DNA of 64,000 nucleotides from JANQPX01 sp965222015 (GTDB taxonomy: Bacteria; Pseudomonadota; Alphaproteobacteria; Geminicoccales; Geminicoccaceae): positions 124,001 through 188,000 of the forward strand of contig CBDCTL010000001.1 of assembly GCA_965222015.1 (NCBI GenBank). Direction: 5' to 3'. Within the stretch, counting starts at the first letter, position 1. Every line of letters begins with the position of its first letter. The notes beneath the pieces are model-generated. The model saw only the letters and a list, made by a program, of their open reading frames with translations. It was not told where the DNA came from and searched no databases. The translations under genes and the position numbers were made by a program. This document shows, piece after piece, positions 1 through 8,610 of this stretch.

Positions 1-520
1 GCTTGTAGGGCGCAACTTCGACCCTTGCACCGTCGATCATATCTTCGCGAGAGCGCTTCGAAAGCGCGCCATAGTTCTCGCAGACCGGTACGTGAAAAAG
101 CACGTGCCCTTCCGCCTCATAGGCAGCGCCTTTGTCGACAAGCCGAGCGATGATCGCCAGCATTTCGTCGACATGGTCGGTCGCCTTCGGTTCGATCGTC
201 GGAGGAAGGACGTTCAGCGCCGCCATGTCTTCGTTGTAGGCCTTGGCGTAACGGTTGGTTATTTCGTCGATCGGGATGCTGTGCTCGGCGGCAGCCTTGA
301 TGATCTTGTCGTCGATATCCGTGATGTTGCGGGCGTAGACCACCCCGTCGAATTCGTGACGCAGCAGCCTGAACAACACGTCGAATACGACCGCCGGACG
401 GGCATTGCCGATATGGGCATAGTCGTAGACGGTCGGACCGCAGACATACATGGTGACGCGCTTCGGATCGGCGGGAGTGAATGTCTCTTTCTTGCCGGTC
501 AGCGAGTTGAACAGTTTCAT
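1..520 (-). CDS. cysS: Cysteinyl-tRNA synthetase, N-terminal part (runs off the window)
   Basis: This gene charges tRNA-Cys with cysteine in the cytoplasm. Only the first 173 codons lie in the window; the rest continues past base 1. The ATG at 520 opens a protein starting MKLFNSLTGKKETF. Cys27 in the MYVCGPTVYD segment is the expected first zinc ligand, and HIGN at residues 36-39 is the class I HIGH signature. The stretch NITDIDDKI further on is also typical of CysRS. The family is about 460-500 residues long, so roughly the first third is visible. Upstream, on the side beyond 520, is a repeat-rich stretch without genes, so the promoter should lie between 521 and about 640. The identification is secure; only completeness cannot be judged. 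Confidence 0.96.
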   Translation of the reverse strand, partial: MKLFNSLTGKKETFTPADPKRVTMYVCGPTVYDYAHIGNARPAVVFDVLFRLLRHEFDGVVYARNITDIDDKIIKAAAEHSIPIDEITNRYAKAYNEDMAALNVLPPTIEPKATDHVDEMLAIIARLVDKGAAYEAEGHVLFHVPVCENYGALSKRSREDMIDGARVEVAPYK

Positions 521-644
521 CGAAACGGCTTTTCGAATGGATGTGGAGGCTCTGCCCTTGCGGTGCGTCAACTTGGCAAGTTGTGAGCCATTCTTCAAGC
601 TCGCAGCGCCGCATGTAGCGCTGCCGCGATCGTGAGAACATACG

Positions 645-1340
645 TGACCTTGAGACCATGATCGATCCTGGCGGCGTTCATGAGTTTCTTCTCGCCGGCC
701 ATACGGCCCTCGACGGGGTGATGGCAGCGGACGATCCAGCCGATCGATCATACCAGCGGAGTTGGAGGCCAATCGCTCCTCCTGAAAGACGAAGACGACG
801 AGACCTGTACCTTGAGACCATGGATCCTGGCGGCGTTCGGCGATGCAATTCACGCAGCCACGGCGCCAATCGGCAGGACGATCTTTGGCAGCCGAGCTCG
901 CAGCGATCATAGCTCTGCCAGCGGAGTTGGAGGCTTTGTACCGGCCGGGAACTGCTCGCTCTCTCCTGACGGCCAAGACTGGTGGATGATCGGACCCAGA
1001 CGACATCGATCCGATGGTTCGATGGACACGGCGTTGGAGGAGGTCGCCGTCACACCGGGCATGACGGCCGTAATGGTCTGCCTAATCCGGGCGATGTCTT
1101 TGCCGACCCATCGGGGACGGGGAGCACAGCGCGTGGCCATCACCCACAGCCGAGATCCAGCCGATCGATCATACCAGCGGAGTTGCGAGGCCTGCTCTGC
1201 CACCTGAAAGACGAGGGCAGACGACGATATCTTGCATCTCACCATGGAGGGCGGCTCGGCGATGCAATTCACGCAGCCACGGGAGACAGGACGCTGACGC
1301 ATACTCTGCCAACTTTGTACCGCCCCTGCTCTGACGGCAC
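645..1340. repeat. Decayed array of two alternating repeat blocks in a 960-base gene-free stretch
   Basis: Bases 521-1480 hold no gene I can support. Within them two motifs recur. Block A (core ACCATGGATCCTGGCGGCG, with GATGCAATTCACGCAGCCAC after it) appears near 648-680 (partial), 811-862 and 1238-1282. Block B (core GATCATACCAGCGGAGTTG, followed in the better copies by CTGAAAGACGA) appears near 732-805, 902-935 (diverged), 1154-1215 and 1298-1316 (diverged). The order is A-B-A-B, a spacer, then B-A-B. The period between the first two A and the first two B copies is about 163 bases, but later spacings differ, so the array looks old. Open frames across it are not conserved between copies. Function is unknown. 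Confidence 0.6.
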
Positions 1341-1480
1341 CTTTTCGCCGAGGGACACCGATTTTAGTCGATGTTCCGTCATTCAGACTGCGTTCCGACC
1401 GGAGCGAGCACAAGGCGAGATCAGCATGGATCGCGACTTTGAGTGTCAGGGGCACGGCGATCAACCGTTCGCGAGAGGTG

Positions 1481-2908
1481 TCAGATCGCGATCGCCTTCA
1501 CCGGTTTGAACTCGTTGGCATTGGGCAGGCGGTTCCAGGCATCGAGTGCCGCGATCTTGTAGGCTTCCGCGAGCGTCGGATAATTGAAGGTGTTTTCAAC
1601 GAAATAGTCGACGGTGCCGCCGAGATTCAACACAGCCTGGCCGATATGAATGAGTTCCGTCGCTCCTTCGCCTACGATATGCACGCCGAGCAGCCGGCGG
1701 TCCTCGAGCCCGAACAGCAATTTCATGAACCCTGCCGAAAGGCCCATGATCTGCCCGCGCGACGTTTCCCGAAACCGGGCCACACCGCACTCGAAGGGAA
1801 TGTTCCCGTGCCTGGCTTCCTCCTCGGTCATGCCGATGGTGGAGATCTCGGGAACAGCATAGATTCCGTACGGGAAGAAGGCGGGCGGGGCAGGGGCCCC
1901 TCGATCGAAGGCCTTGCAGGCAGCGATCCGTCCCTGTTCCATCGATGTCGAGGCGAGACTCGGGAAGCCGATAACGTCGCCGGCCGCGAAGATATGCGGC
2001 ACCTCGGTTCGAAAATCGCCCGCGGCGACGGCGAGGCGTCCGCGCGAATCCGTCGTCAGTCCCGCAGCTTCCAGACCGAGATCGTCGGTCGCACCCATCC
2101 TCCCGGCCGCGTACAGCACGGCGTCCGAGCGCACGATCCGACCGTCTTCAAGTCGGATGCGACAGCCCTCCTCCGGCACGGTTTCGATCGCGACCGGTTT
2201 ACAGCCGAGACGGAGAACCATGCCGCGAAACCGAAGGTCATGGAGGAGTTCGTCGATCAACTCGCGATCGATGAAGTCGAGTATGGTCGATCGGGGCTCG
2301 ATCAGCGTCACCTGCAGGTCGAGTGCGTTGAAGATCGTGGCGTACTCCAGCCCGATGACACCCGCCCCTACGACCGCGAGCGAGCGCGGCAGGGCTTGCA
2401 TCGTCAAAACGTCGTCGCTGTCGAGGATTTTCTCGCCGTCGAACGGTACGCCTTGGGGACGGAAAGGTTTGGTGCCGACGGCGATCAGGAATCGCGACGC
2501 TTTCAGTCGCATCTGCCGGTCGTCCGGCCCCTCGACCTCGATCGTGTGGGGATCGACGAAACGTGCGTGGCCGATCAGGGTCTCCACCCCATTGCGCGTG
2601 AACTGGTGTTCGAGAGTCTCCACCTCATGTTCCAGCGTCAGCTTCAGCCGTTGTCGCAGGTCGTCCGCCGAGATGTCCCTCTTGACCCGATAGGTGCGCC
2701 CGTAGAAGCCGCGTTCGCGAAAGCCCGAGAGGTTGAGAACGGTCTCCCGGAGGGTCTTGCTGGGGATGGTGCCGGTGTGCACGGAGACGCCGCCGACCTG
2801 ACGCTGCCGTTCGACGACAAGTACCGATCTACCGAGCTTCGCCGCCTGGATGGAGGCTCGCCTGCCCGCAGGGCCGCTGCCGATCACGATGAGATCGTAT
2901 TGGGACAT
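1481..2908 (-). CDS. sthA: Soluble (Si-specific) NAD(P) transhydrogenase
   Basis: This is a cytosolic FAD enzyme of the pyridine nucleotide-disulfide oxidoreductase family that moves hydride between NADPH and NAD and so balances the two pools. The 475 residues match the usual length of about 465. GSGPAG at residues 10-15 is the FAD-binding loop. GGVSVHTGTIPSK at 39-51 replaces the redox CxxxxC of true disulfide reductases and is the hallmark of SthA. A second nucleotide-binding motif, GAGVIGLEYA, lies near residue 180, and GDVIGFPSLAS near 305 binds FAD. The ATG at 2908 has GAGG seven bases upstream. The gene stands alone: the upstream side is intergenic and the downstream side is the repeat region. 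Dihydrolipoamide dehydrogenase is excluded because both cysteines are missing. Confidence 0.95.
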   Translation of the reverse strand: MSQYDLIVIGSGPAGRRASIQAAKLGRSVLVVERQRQVGGVSVHTGTIPSKTLRETVLNLSGFRERGFYGRTYRVKRDISADDLRQRLKLTLEHEVETLEHQFTRNGVETLIGHARFVDPHTIEVEGPDDRQMRLKASRFLIAVGTKPFRPQGVPFDGEKILDSDDVLTMQALPRSLAVVGAGVIGLEYATIFNALDLQVTLIEPRSTILDFIDRELIDELLHDLRFRGMVLRLGCKPVAIETVPEEGCRIRLEDGRIVRSDAVLYAAGRMGATDDLGLEAAGLTTDSRGRLAVAAGDFRTEVPHIFAAGDVIGFPSLASTSMEQGRIAACKAFDRGAPAPPAFFPYGIYAVPEISTIGMTEEEARHGNIPFECGVARFRETSRGQIMGLSAGFMKLLFGLEDRRLLGVHIVGEGATELIHIGQAVLNLGGTVDYFVENTFNYPTLAEAYKIAALDAWNRLPNANEFKPVKAIAI

Positions 2909-3138
2909 GGATCCGCCTCGTTCCGGTCCTGGCCACGACCCGATCGTCGCGATCGGCAGCGGCCGTGAGTCTGGGGTCGGAGGACAGCGAAACCGGGGCC
3001 GACTTGATCAGCATCGAAAGATCAGGAAGCCCACCTTCTCCCCCGAACGAGGTCGGTATTCTGCATCGATAACGTTAAGATTTGGTTGATTGACGGTCGG
3101 CGCTGGTCGGCAGGATGGCTCCGCCGGCGTTCAAGGCA

Positions 3139-3342
3139 TCAACTTTCGATGTTGGCGGGCACGGCGACACAGCGCGCGACCAGTTTGGCGCGAACACCTC
3201 GCTCTTCGAGTTCCGAGACTCTGCGCGTGACGGTTTTCGCCACACGCAGACAGCTTGCAATGTCCGGCATCGGCCTGACATTGACGTCGTGGGCCGGCGG
3301 AACGAACAATGTCCAGGAGACCACGAGGATGATCGCTTCCAT
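3139..3342 (-). CDS. Small protein of unknown function
   Basis: This is a possible 67-residue protein read from the ATG at 3342. It opens with a short hydrophobic stretch (MEAIILVVSWTLFVPPAHD) and continues with a Cys-containing helix and an Arg/Glu-rich segment (RRVSELEERG), ending with a second Cys. Small alphaproteobacterial proteins of this layout, with a short membrane segment or signal and paired cysteines, are common and uncharacterised. That resemblance is my impression, not a search result. An upstream TTG at 3426 would add 28 residues. The ribosome binding site is weak (GAAAAGA next to the ATG). It sits alone between sthA and the glycerol-1-phosphate dehydrogenase-like gene, both on the same strand. 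Nothing else is visible in 2909-3138. Confidence 0.4.
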   Translation of the reverse strand: MEAIILVVSWTLFVPPAHDVNVRPMPDIASCLRVAKTVTRRVSELEERGVRAKLVARCVAVPANIES

Positions 3343-3447
3343 TCTTTTCGACCATTCGAGAGCTGACGCGATCACGACCGCGATCCGATCGGACGAACGT
3401 TGCCACAACCTTTGGTTGATTTTCAAGTTTAAAAAGAAGCTGAAGGG

Positions 3448-4743
3448 TCAGCCCGAGAGATGTGCCTCGATGAAGGGGTCGATACCGCTGGCCATGGCGG
3501 CGAGGTCCAACGCTGTGAAACGGTCGCGGAGTTCTCGTGCGTGCCGTACCGCTTCGCGATAGAAGGACCGTGGGACTCCGAGCTGTTCTGGGCGTGTCGG
3601 GATGCCGATGCCGGCGAAGGCAGGGCCCAGCCGATCAGGCGGCAGCGCCCTCGCCTCGAAGGCGGCGCGAAGCGCGGGCCAGTGGTCTTCGACACTTCGG
3701 TTGAGCGCCTGCAGTCGGTCGCCGCTCGGCGTCTTTCTGCCAAGGGCCGCTACGCAATCGGCAGTCAGCGGTCCGAAGCGTTCCGCCATGGCGGTCGGAT
3801 CGATGGTCGGCGCTTCGAGAACGGGCGGCCGCTCGCGCGTCATAAGCGTGTGCTGGAGCGCCGTCATCGTCCAGGTGGTGAGTCCCACCTGCTCACCATG
3901 CAGGCTGCCTGGATGCGGTCGACACAGCATGTCGATATAATGGCTGAGAAGATGTTCGCCCTGCGAACCGGGCTGGCTGCTGCCGGCGATCAGCATGCCG
4001 AGGCCGCCCAGCACCAGCAGGCGGACCAGTGCCCTCATGGCATCGAGATCGCGTTTTTCGAGATCGTGCAACCCGGCGAGCAGCGCCTTCTCGTCGTCCG
4101 CCTGGATCAGGAATGGGACGTCCAGGAAAGGCGTGCCTAGCAGATGATGGCTGAGACGCCAGTCCCATTCAGCCGTGCCCCGGCAAAGGCTGTCCCCGAC
4201 GCCGGCGCGTATCAGGCGAAGCGGGGCCTCGGCGAGAATGGTGAGATCGAAGAAGGCGCCGAGCGGCGGTGTCGCCGGCAGGCTCAGTTTCTGTCCGCTC
4301 CGGGTGATCGAGGCGGTCGCGGTGACGTAGCCGTTCATCGACGGCGCCGTCGCGAATACGGCATAGGGAGTGCGGCGCCGATAGCTCGCGAGTTTGACGA
4401 GATCGTTGATGGTGCCGCTTCCGACTGCGATCAAGGCGTCTGCGTGGCGGGTTCGATCGAGCAACCGTTCAGCCACAGCATCGTCGGCCTTCGGTGTTTC
4501 GATCACGATGACTTCTGTCTCCGGCATGATGCGGGCGATACGCGCGCCGAGCACGTCATGGGTCGTTGGATCGCAGACCAGCGACAAAGCTCGCTTTAGC
4601 CCGATTTCACTCAGGAGGTCGCGCTCTCGTCCGTCCAGGCTGGCATCGATGACCAGGCTTCGGATCGGGCAGGGCGTCGGTCGATCCGACCTGTCGGGCC
4701 TGAATTCGCCGACGACCAGATCGTGGATCGGATCGCCGGTCAC
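3448..4743 (-). CDS. sn-Glycerol-1-phosphate dehydrogenase-like enzyme (iron-type alcohol dehydrogenase fold)
   Basis: Members of this family reduce dihydroxyacetone phosphate to sn-glycerol-1-phosphate with NAD(P)H and a divalent metal (archaeal G1PDH, Bacillus AraM). The dinucleotide loop GSGTIND is at residues 108-114 and TAPSMNGY at 132-139, both typical. Likely metal ligands are the Asp in RAGVGDSL, the His in LLSHYID and the His in GSLHGEQVG. I start it at the GTG at 4743, giving 431 residues, because the resulting N-terminus fits the family and begins 10 bases after the stop of the phosphatase gene. The longer ATG start at 4932 would overlap that gene by 179 bases. It is the last gene of a three-gene set. 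The substrate is inferred from the family; a related sugar-alcohol phosphate is possible. Confidence 0.82.
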   Translation of the reverse strand: MTGDPIHDLVVGEFRPDRSDRPTPCPIRSLVIDASLDGRERDLLSEIGLKRALSLVCDPTTHDVLGARIARIMPETEVIVIETPKADDAVAERLLDRTRHADALIAVGSGTINDLVKLASYRRRTPYAVFATAPSMNGYVTATASITRSGQKLSLPATPPLGAFFDLTILAEAPLRLIRAGVGDSLCRGTAEWDWRLSHHLLGTPFLDVPFLIQADDEKALLAGLHDLEKRDLDAMRALVRLLVLGGLGMLIAGSSQPGSQGEHLLSHYIDMLCRPHPGSLHGEQVGLTTWTMTALQHTLMTRERPPVLEAPTIDPTAMAERFGPLTADCVAALGRKTPSGDRLQALNRSVEDHWPALRAAFEARALPPDRLGPAFAGIGIPTRPEQLGVPRSFYREAVRHARELRDRFTALDLAAMASGIDPFIEAHLSG

Positions 4744-4753
4744 GCAGACGCCG

Positions 4754-5392
4754 TCATCGATCGAGATCGGTCGGAGCGGGACCGTCGACAGGCCAGGTCC
4801 CTGAATCGGTGAGGGCTTCGGCCCGCCATCCCGACGTTTCCCGTGTAAAGCGAAGGGGAAGGGCGTTGTGGGCTGTCCAATCAGGCATGTCGATTGCGAG
4901 AGCACCTGCAAGCACCCGGCGAAGGCCCCCATGGGTGACGATCAGCGTATCGTCCGCCGTCAGCGCCGAAGCGAAGCCCTCGAGGCTACGGTCGACGAAG
5001 GTTTCGATGGTCTCGACGCTCGGGTGATCGAACGCCCAGAGCTGGCCTTCGATGGGGTGGTCTTCGAAGATCCCGAACGAACGCTCCCGCAAATTCCGAT
5101 CGATGGTGATCTCGAGCGACAGTCTTTCGGCCAGAGGCATGGCGGTCTGGCGGACGCGCCGGAGATCACTCGCGGTCAGCGAGATCGGGTGTTGCTCGGC
5201 AAGGATGCCAGCCGCCCATCTCGCCTGATCGATTCCCGTCTCGTTGAGCGGGACGTCCGTATGACCCTGGCATATTCGACGTCGATTGTGCTCTGTCTGA
5301 CCATGACGGAGGAAGTAGAAACGACGACAGCGCGGCTGAAAGCTCGCGTTTTCCGCCCGCCGGCGCAGGCGTTCCTTCCAGTCATCGATCAT
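4754..5392 (-). CDS. Histidine phosphatase family protein (phosphoglycerate mutase-like)
   Basis: A 212-residue member of the branch 1 histidine phosphatases. FLRHGQTEHN places the phospho-accepting His at residue 30, and the second catalytic His is in IVTHGGLRR near residue 165. ASDLRRVRQTA supplies the family's third conserved Arg. The 24 residues ahead of the core are basic and look cytosolic, with no signal peptide. The ATG at 5392 overlaps the lipoprotein stop as ATGA, and the next gene begins 10 bases after its stop, so the three are probably co-translated. The substrate cannot be read from sequence. Given the neighbour, a glycerol phosphate or another small phosphoester is a reasonable guess; alpha-ribazole phosphatase and phosphoglycerate mutase are the alternatives. 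Confidence 0.85.
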   Translation of the reverse strand: MIDDWKERLRRRAENASFQPRCRRFYFLRHGQTEHNRRRICQGHTDVPLNETGIDQARWAAGILAEQHPISLTASDLRRVRQTAMPLAERLSLEITIDRNLRERSFGIFEDHPIEGQLWAFDHPSVETIETFVDRSLEGFASALTADDTLIVTHGGLRRVLAGALAIDMPDWTAHNALPLRFTRETSGWRAEALTDSGTWPVDGPAPTDLDR

Positions 5393-7002
5393 GTGTCCGC
5401 GTTTCCCACGAAGATGAGTAGCTGGCTAGCGGCAATTCGGCCGTCGCCGCTTTCGTCCATGCCGGCGAGCCGTTCCTTGAGGCGTGTGACATAGGTCCCG
5501 GCGTCCTCCGAGCGCACTGCCGGTGCCGGCAGCAGAGGTTCGTCCGTGGCGATGGCGACGATCATCGCGAGACCGACCGGTCCGGGGATGGTCTGACCGC
5601 TGTTCTGGAAGCTGTGGGACAGATCGGCGGGCCAGGCATCCGACGACGACATGACGTGATCCACCTTTCCGTCCCGTCGGGCATAGACGACATGCAGGTA
5701 TGAAGGAAAGGCGGGGAACAACAGGTCGAGCTTCAGATCGCCGCCGATCTTCTGGTCGGCGAAACTTTCGCTGGTGTTGACAGTGAGGCCGAAGAGCCGC
5801 TCGATATTGCGCTTTCTGTAGGGGGAGGTGATCTCCACCAATTCGCAGAAATGCCATTCGGCGCCGGTACAGTCGAGTGTTTCCAGAAGTTTCCTTGTGG
5901 TGTCGTCGACAATCGTAGCGGAGCTCGGCTCCTCGTCCCTCGCCCCTTCGTGGCGTTCCGGTGCGGGAGAGGTCTGCGAGTCCAGCGCCGTCGTTTCGAC
6001 TTTGGCGGGCCATTCCACCTCGATCGTCGAGGATCCTTCTTCGGATGCCGGCTTCGTCGGAACGTTGTCGGCAGGCGTCGCGGCGTGAGGCAGAGCCGCC
6101 GATGGCAGACCGGCATCCGGAAGAACCCAGTCGACCTCTCCGTCATCGCCGGATTGTCCGACGCCTGCCGGTGGTGCAGTCACGGTGTCTGTGCGCTCTG
6201 ATGGCGGCGACGCCAGATGATTCTGGTTACGCCCTCGCGCACCTGGATTTCGATCTCCGTCAGTCGCGGGGCTGACGATCGCGTGCTCCTGCACGTCCGT
6301 GGAACGCTCATCCGCGGCGGTTTCCACCTCATTCTCAGCGAGTTCGACATGATCGATCTCGTCGGAGCCAATGATGTTGGGGACCGCTTTCAGCACGGCC
6401 TGATCGAGAAAACCGTTCGGCTGGCAGGCTGTGCCCTTGCTGAAGTCACCCCGCTCGCCGGCTGGAAAGTCGATGGTCTCGCGGCTGCCTTCGCTGATGT
6501 TTCCCGCGGCGTCGATGATGTCGACGGACTTGGTCACCACATAGGTGGAATCCGTACTGATCACCGTTCCCGACGGTCGATCGGTCAGTTTGATGACGAT
6601 TCGGCTGTCCAGATCCAGGGTTCTGTTCAGAACGACCGGTTCGCTCTCAAGATTGTAGTTGAGCTTGGCTGACCGCGCGGAGCCTGGGATCTGGCTCAAC
6701 GTGCCTCGCTCATGGGTGACGATCGAGCCGCAGTCGACGTAGGGTTCAGGATCACCGCTGTAGCGAGCGACAAGAAGATGCTCGCTCTTGTCCGCTTGCG
6801 TGAGCTCGAATTCAGAACGCTCGAGAAAATCGACCAATCCTTCCCAGACCACGTCGATCCGATCGCCCACCAGTGTTTTCTTAGCCGGCGCTGGCAGTCT
6901 GGTAGGCGGGACGTAACCGACCATGTCCTTCAGCGGCTTTTGCATCGTGCAGCCGAAGATGGTCATCGTCGCCAGAAGAGCCCAGAGCAAACCGGGGCGC
7001 AT
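5389..7002 (-). CDS. Predicted outer-membrane lipoprotein of unknown function
   Basis: A 537-residue protein with a lipoprotein signal peptide: hydrophobic residues 4-16 and a lipobox ending in Cys18 (IFGC). After it comes a folded region of about 200 residues (DRIDVVWEGLVDFLERSEFE onward) that resembles the repeat fold of BamC-like lipoproteins. A long acidic, Pro/Ser/Thr-rich linker follows (about residues 215-365), and then a second compact domain ending in YVTRLKERLAGMDESGDGRI. The ATG at 7002 has GGGAG five bases upstream. It is first of three overlapping genes (lipoprotein, phosphatase, glycerol-1-phosphate dehydrogenase-like). I do not recognise a named family; the BamC comparison is by eye only. 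Confidence 0.7.
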   Translation of the reverse strand: MRPGLLWALLATMTIFGCTMQKPLKDMVGYVPPTRLPAPAKKTLVGDRIDVVWEGLVDFLERSEFELTQADKSEHLLVARYSGDPEPYVDCGSIVTHERGTLSQIPGSARSAKLNYNLESEPVVLNRTLDLDSRIVIKLTDRPSGTVISTDSTYVVTKSVDIIDAAGNISEGSRETIDFPAGERGDFSKGTACQPNGFLDQAVLKAVPNIIGSDEIDHVELAENEVETAADERSTDVQEHAIVSPATDGDRNPGARGRNQNHLASPPSERTDTVTAPPAGVGQSGDDGEVDWVLPDAGLPSAALPHAATPADNVPTKPASEEGSSTIEVEWPAKVETTALDSQTSPAPERHEGARDEEPSSATIVDDTTRKLLETLDCTGAEWHFCELVEITSPYRKRNIERLFGLTVNTSESFADQKIGGDLKLDLLFPAFPSYLHVVYARRDGKVDHVMSSSDAWPADLSHSFQNSGQTIPGPVGLAMIVAIATDEPLLPAPAVRSEDAGTYVTRLKERLAGMDESGDGRIAASQLLIFVGNADT

Positions 7003-7182
7003 CGGTTCTCCCTGCCTTGTCGTTCGGAAAGTACGCTACGCTAATAGGCGATTTTCGTGCGCATTGCCAAGCCGCTTTGCCTGTTCGCCGGGATCACGAG
7101 CGCGGTTCGGCGGCCGGACAGGCAGGCAAGAGTGGGGCCGGGGACCGGGAACAGCGCGTGAAGTCGATCCCGGGCATGCGAT

Positions 7183-8610
7183 TCAAAAATCCGGCGGCGT
7201 CACGCCTGCGGCTTCGAGGTGACGAGCGATCTGCGCCTTCAGGCGATCCAGCCCCGCTTCGTCCCTGGCCTCCGCGCGCGCGACCAGGACGGCCTGGGTG
7301 TTCGAAGCCCTGAGCAGCCACCAGCCGTCATCGGTGGACACGCGGACGCCGTCGATGGCGTTGACGTCGGCGCCTTCCTTTTCGAGCGTGGCTCGGACGC
7401 GGCCGACGGCATCGAACTTCCGATCGTCGGGACAGTCGAAGCGAAGTTCCGGCGTATTGATCATCGGCACCATATCGTCATGCCAGGCGGCGAGCGGGCG
7501 GTCGCTTTTCGCCAGGATGTCGAGCAGGCGAACGGCGACGTAGAGCGCGTCGTCGTGGCCGTAGAAGCCGTCGGCGTAGAAGATGTGGCCCGACATTTCG
7601 CCTGCGAGCGGCGCGTTTCGCTCGACCATCACCGTCTTGATCAGCGAATGGCCGGTCTTGTACATGATCGGTTCGCCGCCCAGGCGTTCGATCGCGTCGA
7701 ACAGCGCCTGGCTCGCCTTGACGTCGGCGATGATCGGGCTGCCGGGAAGGCGTTCGAGAATGTCGGTGATAAGGACCTGCAGGAGCTGATCGCCGAACAT
7801 GATCCGGCCCTTGCCGTCGACCACACCGATGCGATCGCCGTCGCCATCGAAAGCGATGCCGAGTTCGGCACCCTTCTCGCGAACCGCCCGGATCAGATCC
7901 TCGAGATTTTCCGGGACCGTAGGATCCGGGTGGTGGTTGGGAAAGCGGCCGTCGATGTCGGCGTAGAGAAGATCGTGATCACCCGGGAGCTTCGCGGTCA
8001 GCGCCGCGAGGGCTTCACCGCTGGCGCCGTTGCCCGCATCCCAGACCACTTTCAGCGGCCGGCCGCCGCCGTAGTCCGCGAGCAGGCGCTCGACATAGGC
8101 TTCCAGCACGGGGCGGTCGACGGTTTTGCCGGTGCCGGTGTCATAGCTGCCCTCGGCAGCGATCGCGCCAAGCGTCTGGATGCGTTCGCCGAAGAACGGC
8201 GCCTTGCCCAGCATCATCTTGAAGCCGTTATGATCCGGCGGATTGTGGGAACCGGTAACCTGGATGCCGCCATCGGCGCCGAGATGATGGACCGCGAAAT
8301 AGAGCATCGGCGTCGGGCCGAGGCCGATCGCGTCGACATCGGCACCGGCCGCGGTCAGGCCCCGGATCAGGGCGTCAGCCAGTTCCGGCGAGGTGAGGCG
8401 GCCGTCGAACCCGACGCAGACGCGCTTCTTGCCCTCCCGCCGCAAAAGCGTGGCGTAGGCCTTGCCGATCGCCTCGGCATCCTCCACGAAAAGGGTTTCG
8501 CCCACGATGCCGCGGATGTCATATTCGCGCAGGATGGAGGGATGAAACCGATGGCCGGATCGCTCCGGCCTGTCTCGGCCGTCCGCTTTCAGGGCAGCAC
8601 TTCCCGTCAT
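7183..8610 (-). CDS. Phosphomannomutase/phosphoglucomutase
   Basis: This enzyme interconverts hexose 6- and 1-phosphates, feeding GDP-mannose or UDP-glucose synthesis (AlgC/ManB type). The 475-residue length suits the family. TGSHNPP holds the phosphorylated Ser121; DGDGDR at 255-260 binds Mg; GEMSGHIFY is the sugar loop; RASNTQ near the C-terminus binds phosphate. I place the start at the ATG at 8610, which overlaps the ugd stop as ATGA. A longer reading to 8853 would run 81 Arg-rich residues out of frame through ugd and has no family support. It is the last gene after galU and ugd, which fits a role making Glc-1-P for UDP-glucose. Whether mannose or glucose is preferred cannot be told. Confidence 0.93.
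   Translation of the reverse strand: MTGSAALKADGRDRPERSGHRFHPSILREYDIRGIVGETLFVEDAEAIGKAYATLLRREGKKRVCVGFDGRLTSPELADALIRGLTAAGADVDAIGLGPTPMLYFAVHHLGADGGIQVTGSHNPPDHNGFKMMLGKAPFFGERIQTLGAIAAEGSYDTGTGKTVDRPVLEAYVERLLADYGGGRPLKVVWDAGNGASGEALAALTAKLPGDHDLLYADIDGRFPNHHPDPTVPENLEDLIRAVREKGAELGIAFDGDGDRIGVVDGKGRIMFGDQLLQVLITDILERLPGSPIIADVKASQALFDAIERLGGEPIMYKTGHSLIKTVMVERNAPLAGEMSGHIFYADGFYGHDDALYVAVRLLDILAKSDRPLAAWHDDMVPMINTPELRFDCPDDRKFDAVGRVRATLEKEGADVNAIDGVRVSTDDGWWLLRASNTQAVLVARAEARDEAGLDRLKAQIARHLEAAGVTPPDF

Noticed and set aside
907..1464. Possible 185-residue protein on the minus strand in the repeat region
   Set aside because: The frame is not kept between repeat copies and there is no ribosome site or known domain.
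1439..2968. 509-residue frame antisense to sthA
   Set aside because: Composition is typical of a high-GC antisense shadow; sthA has all its motifs on the other strand.
4744..4932. Longer start for the glycerol-1-phosphate dehydrogenase-like gene
   Set aside because: It would overlap the phosphatase by 179 bases and adds residues without family similarity.
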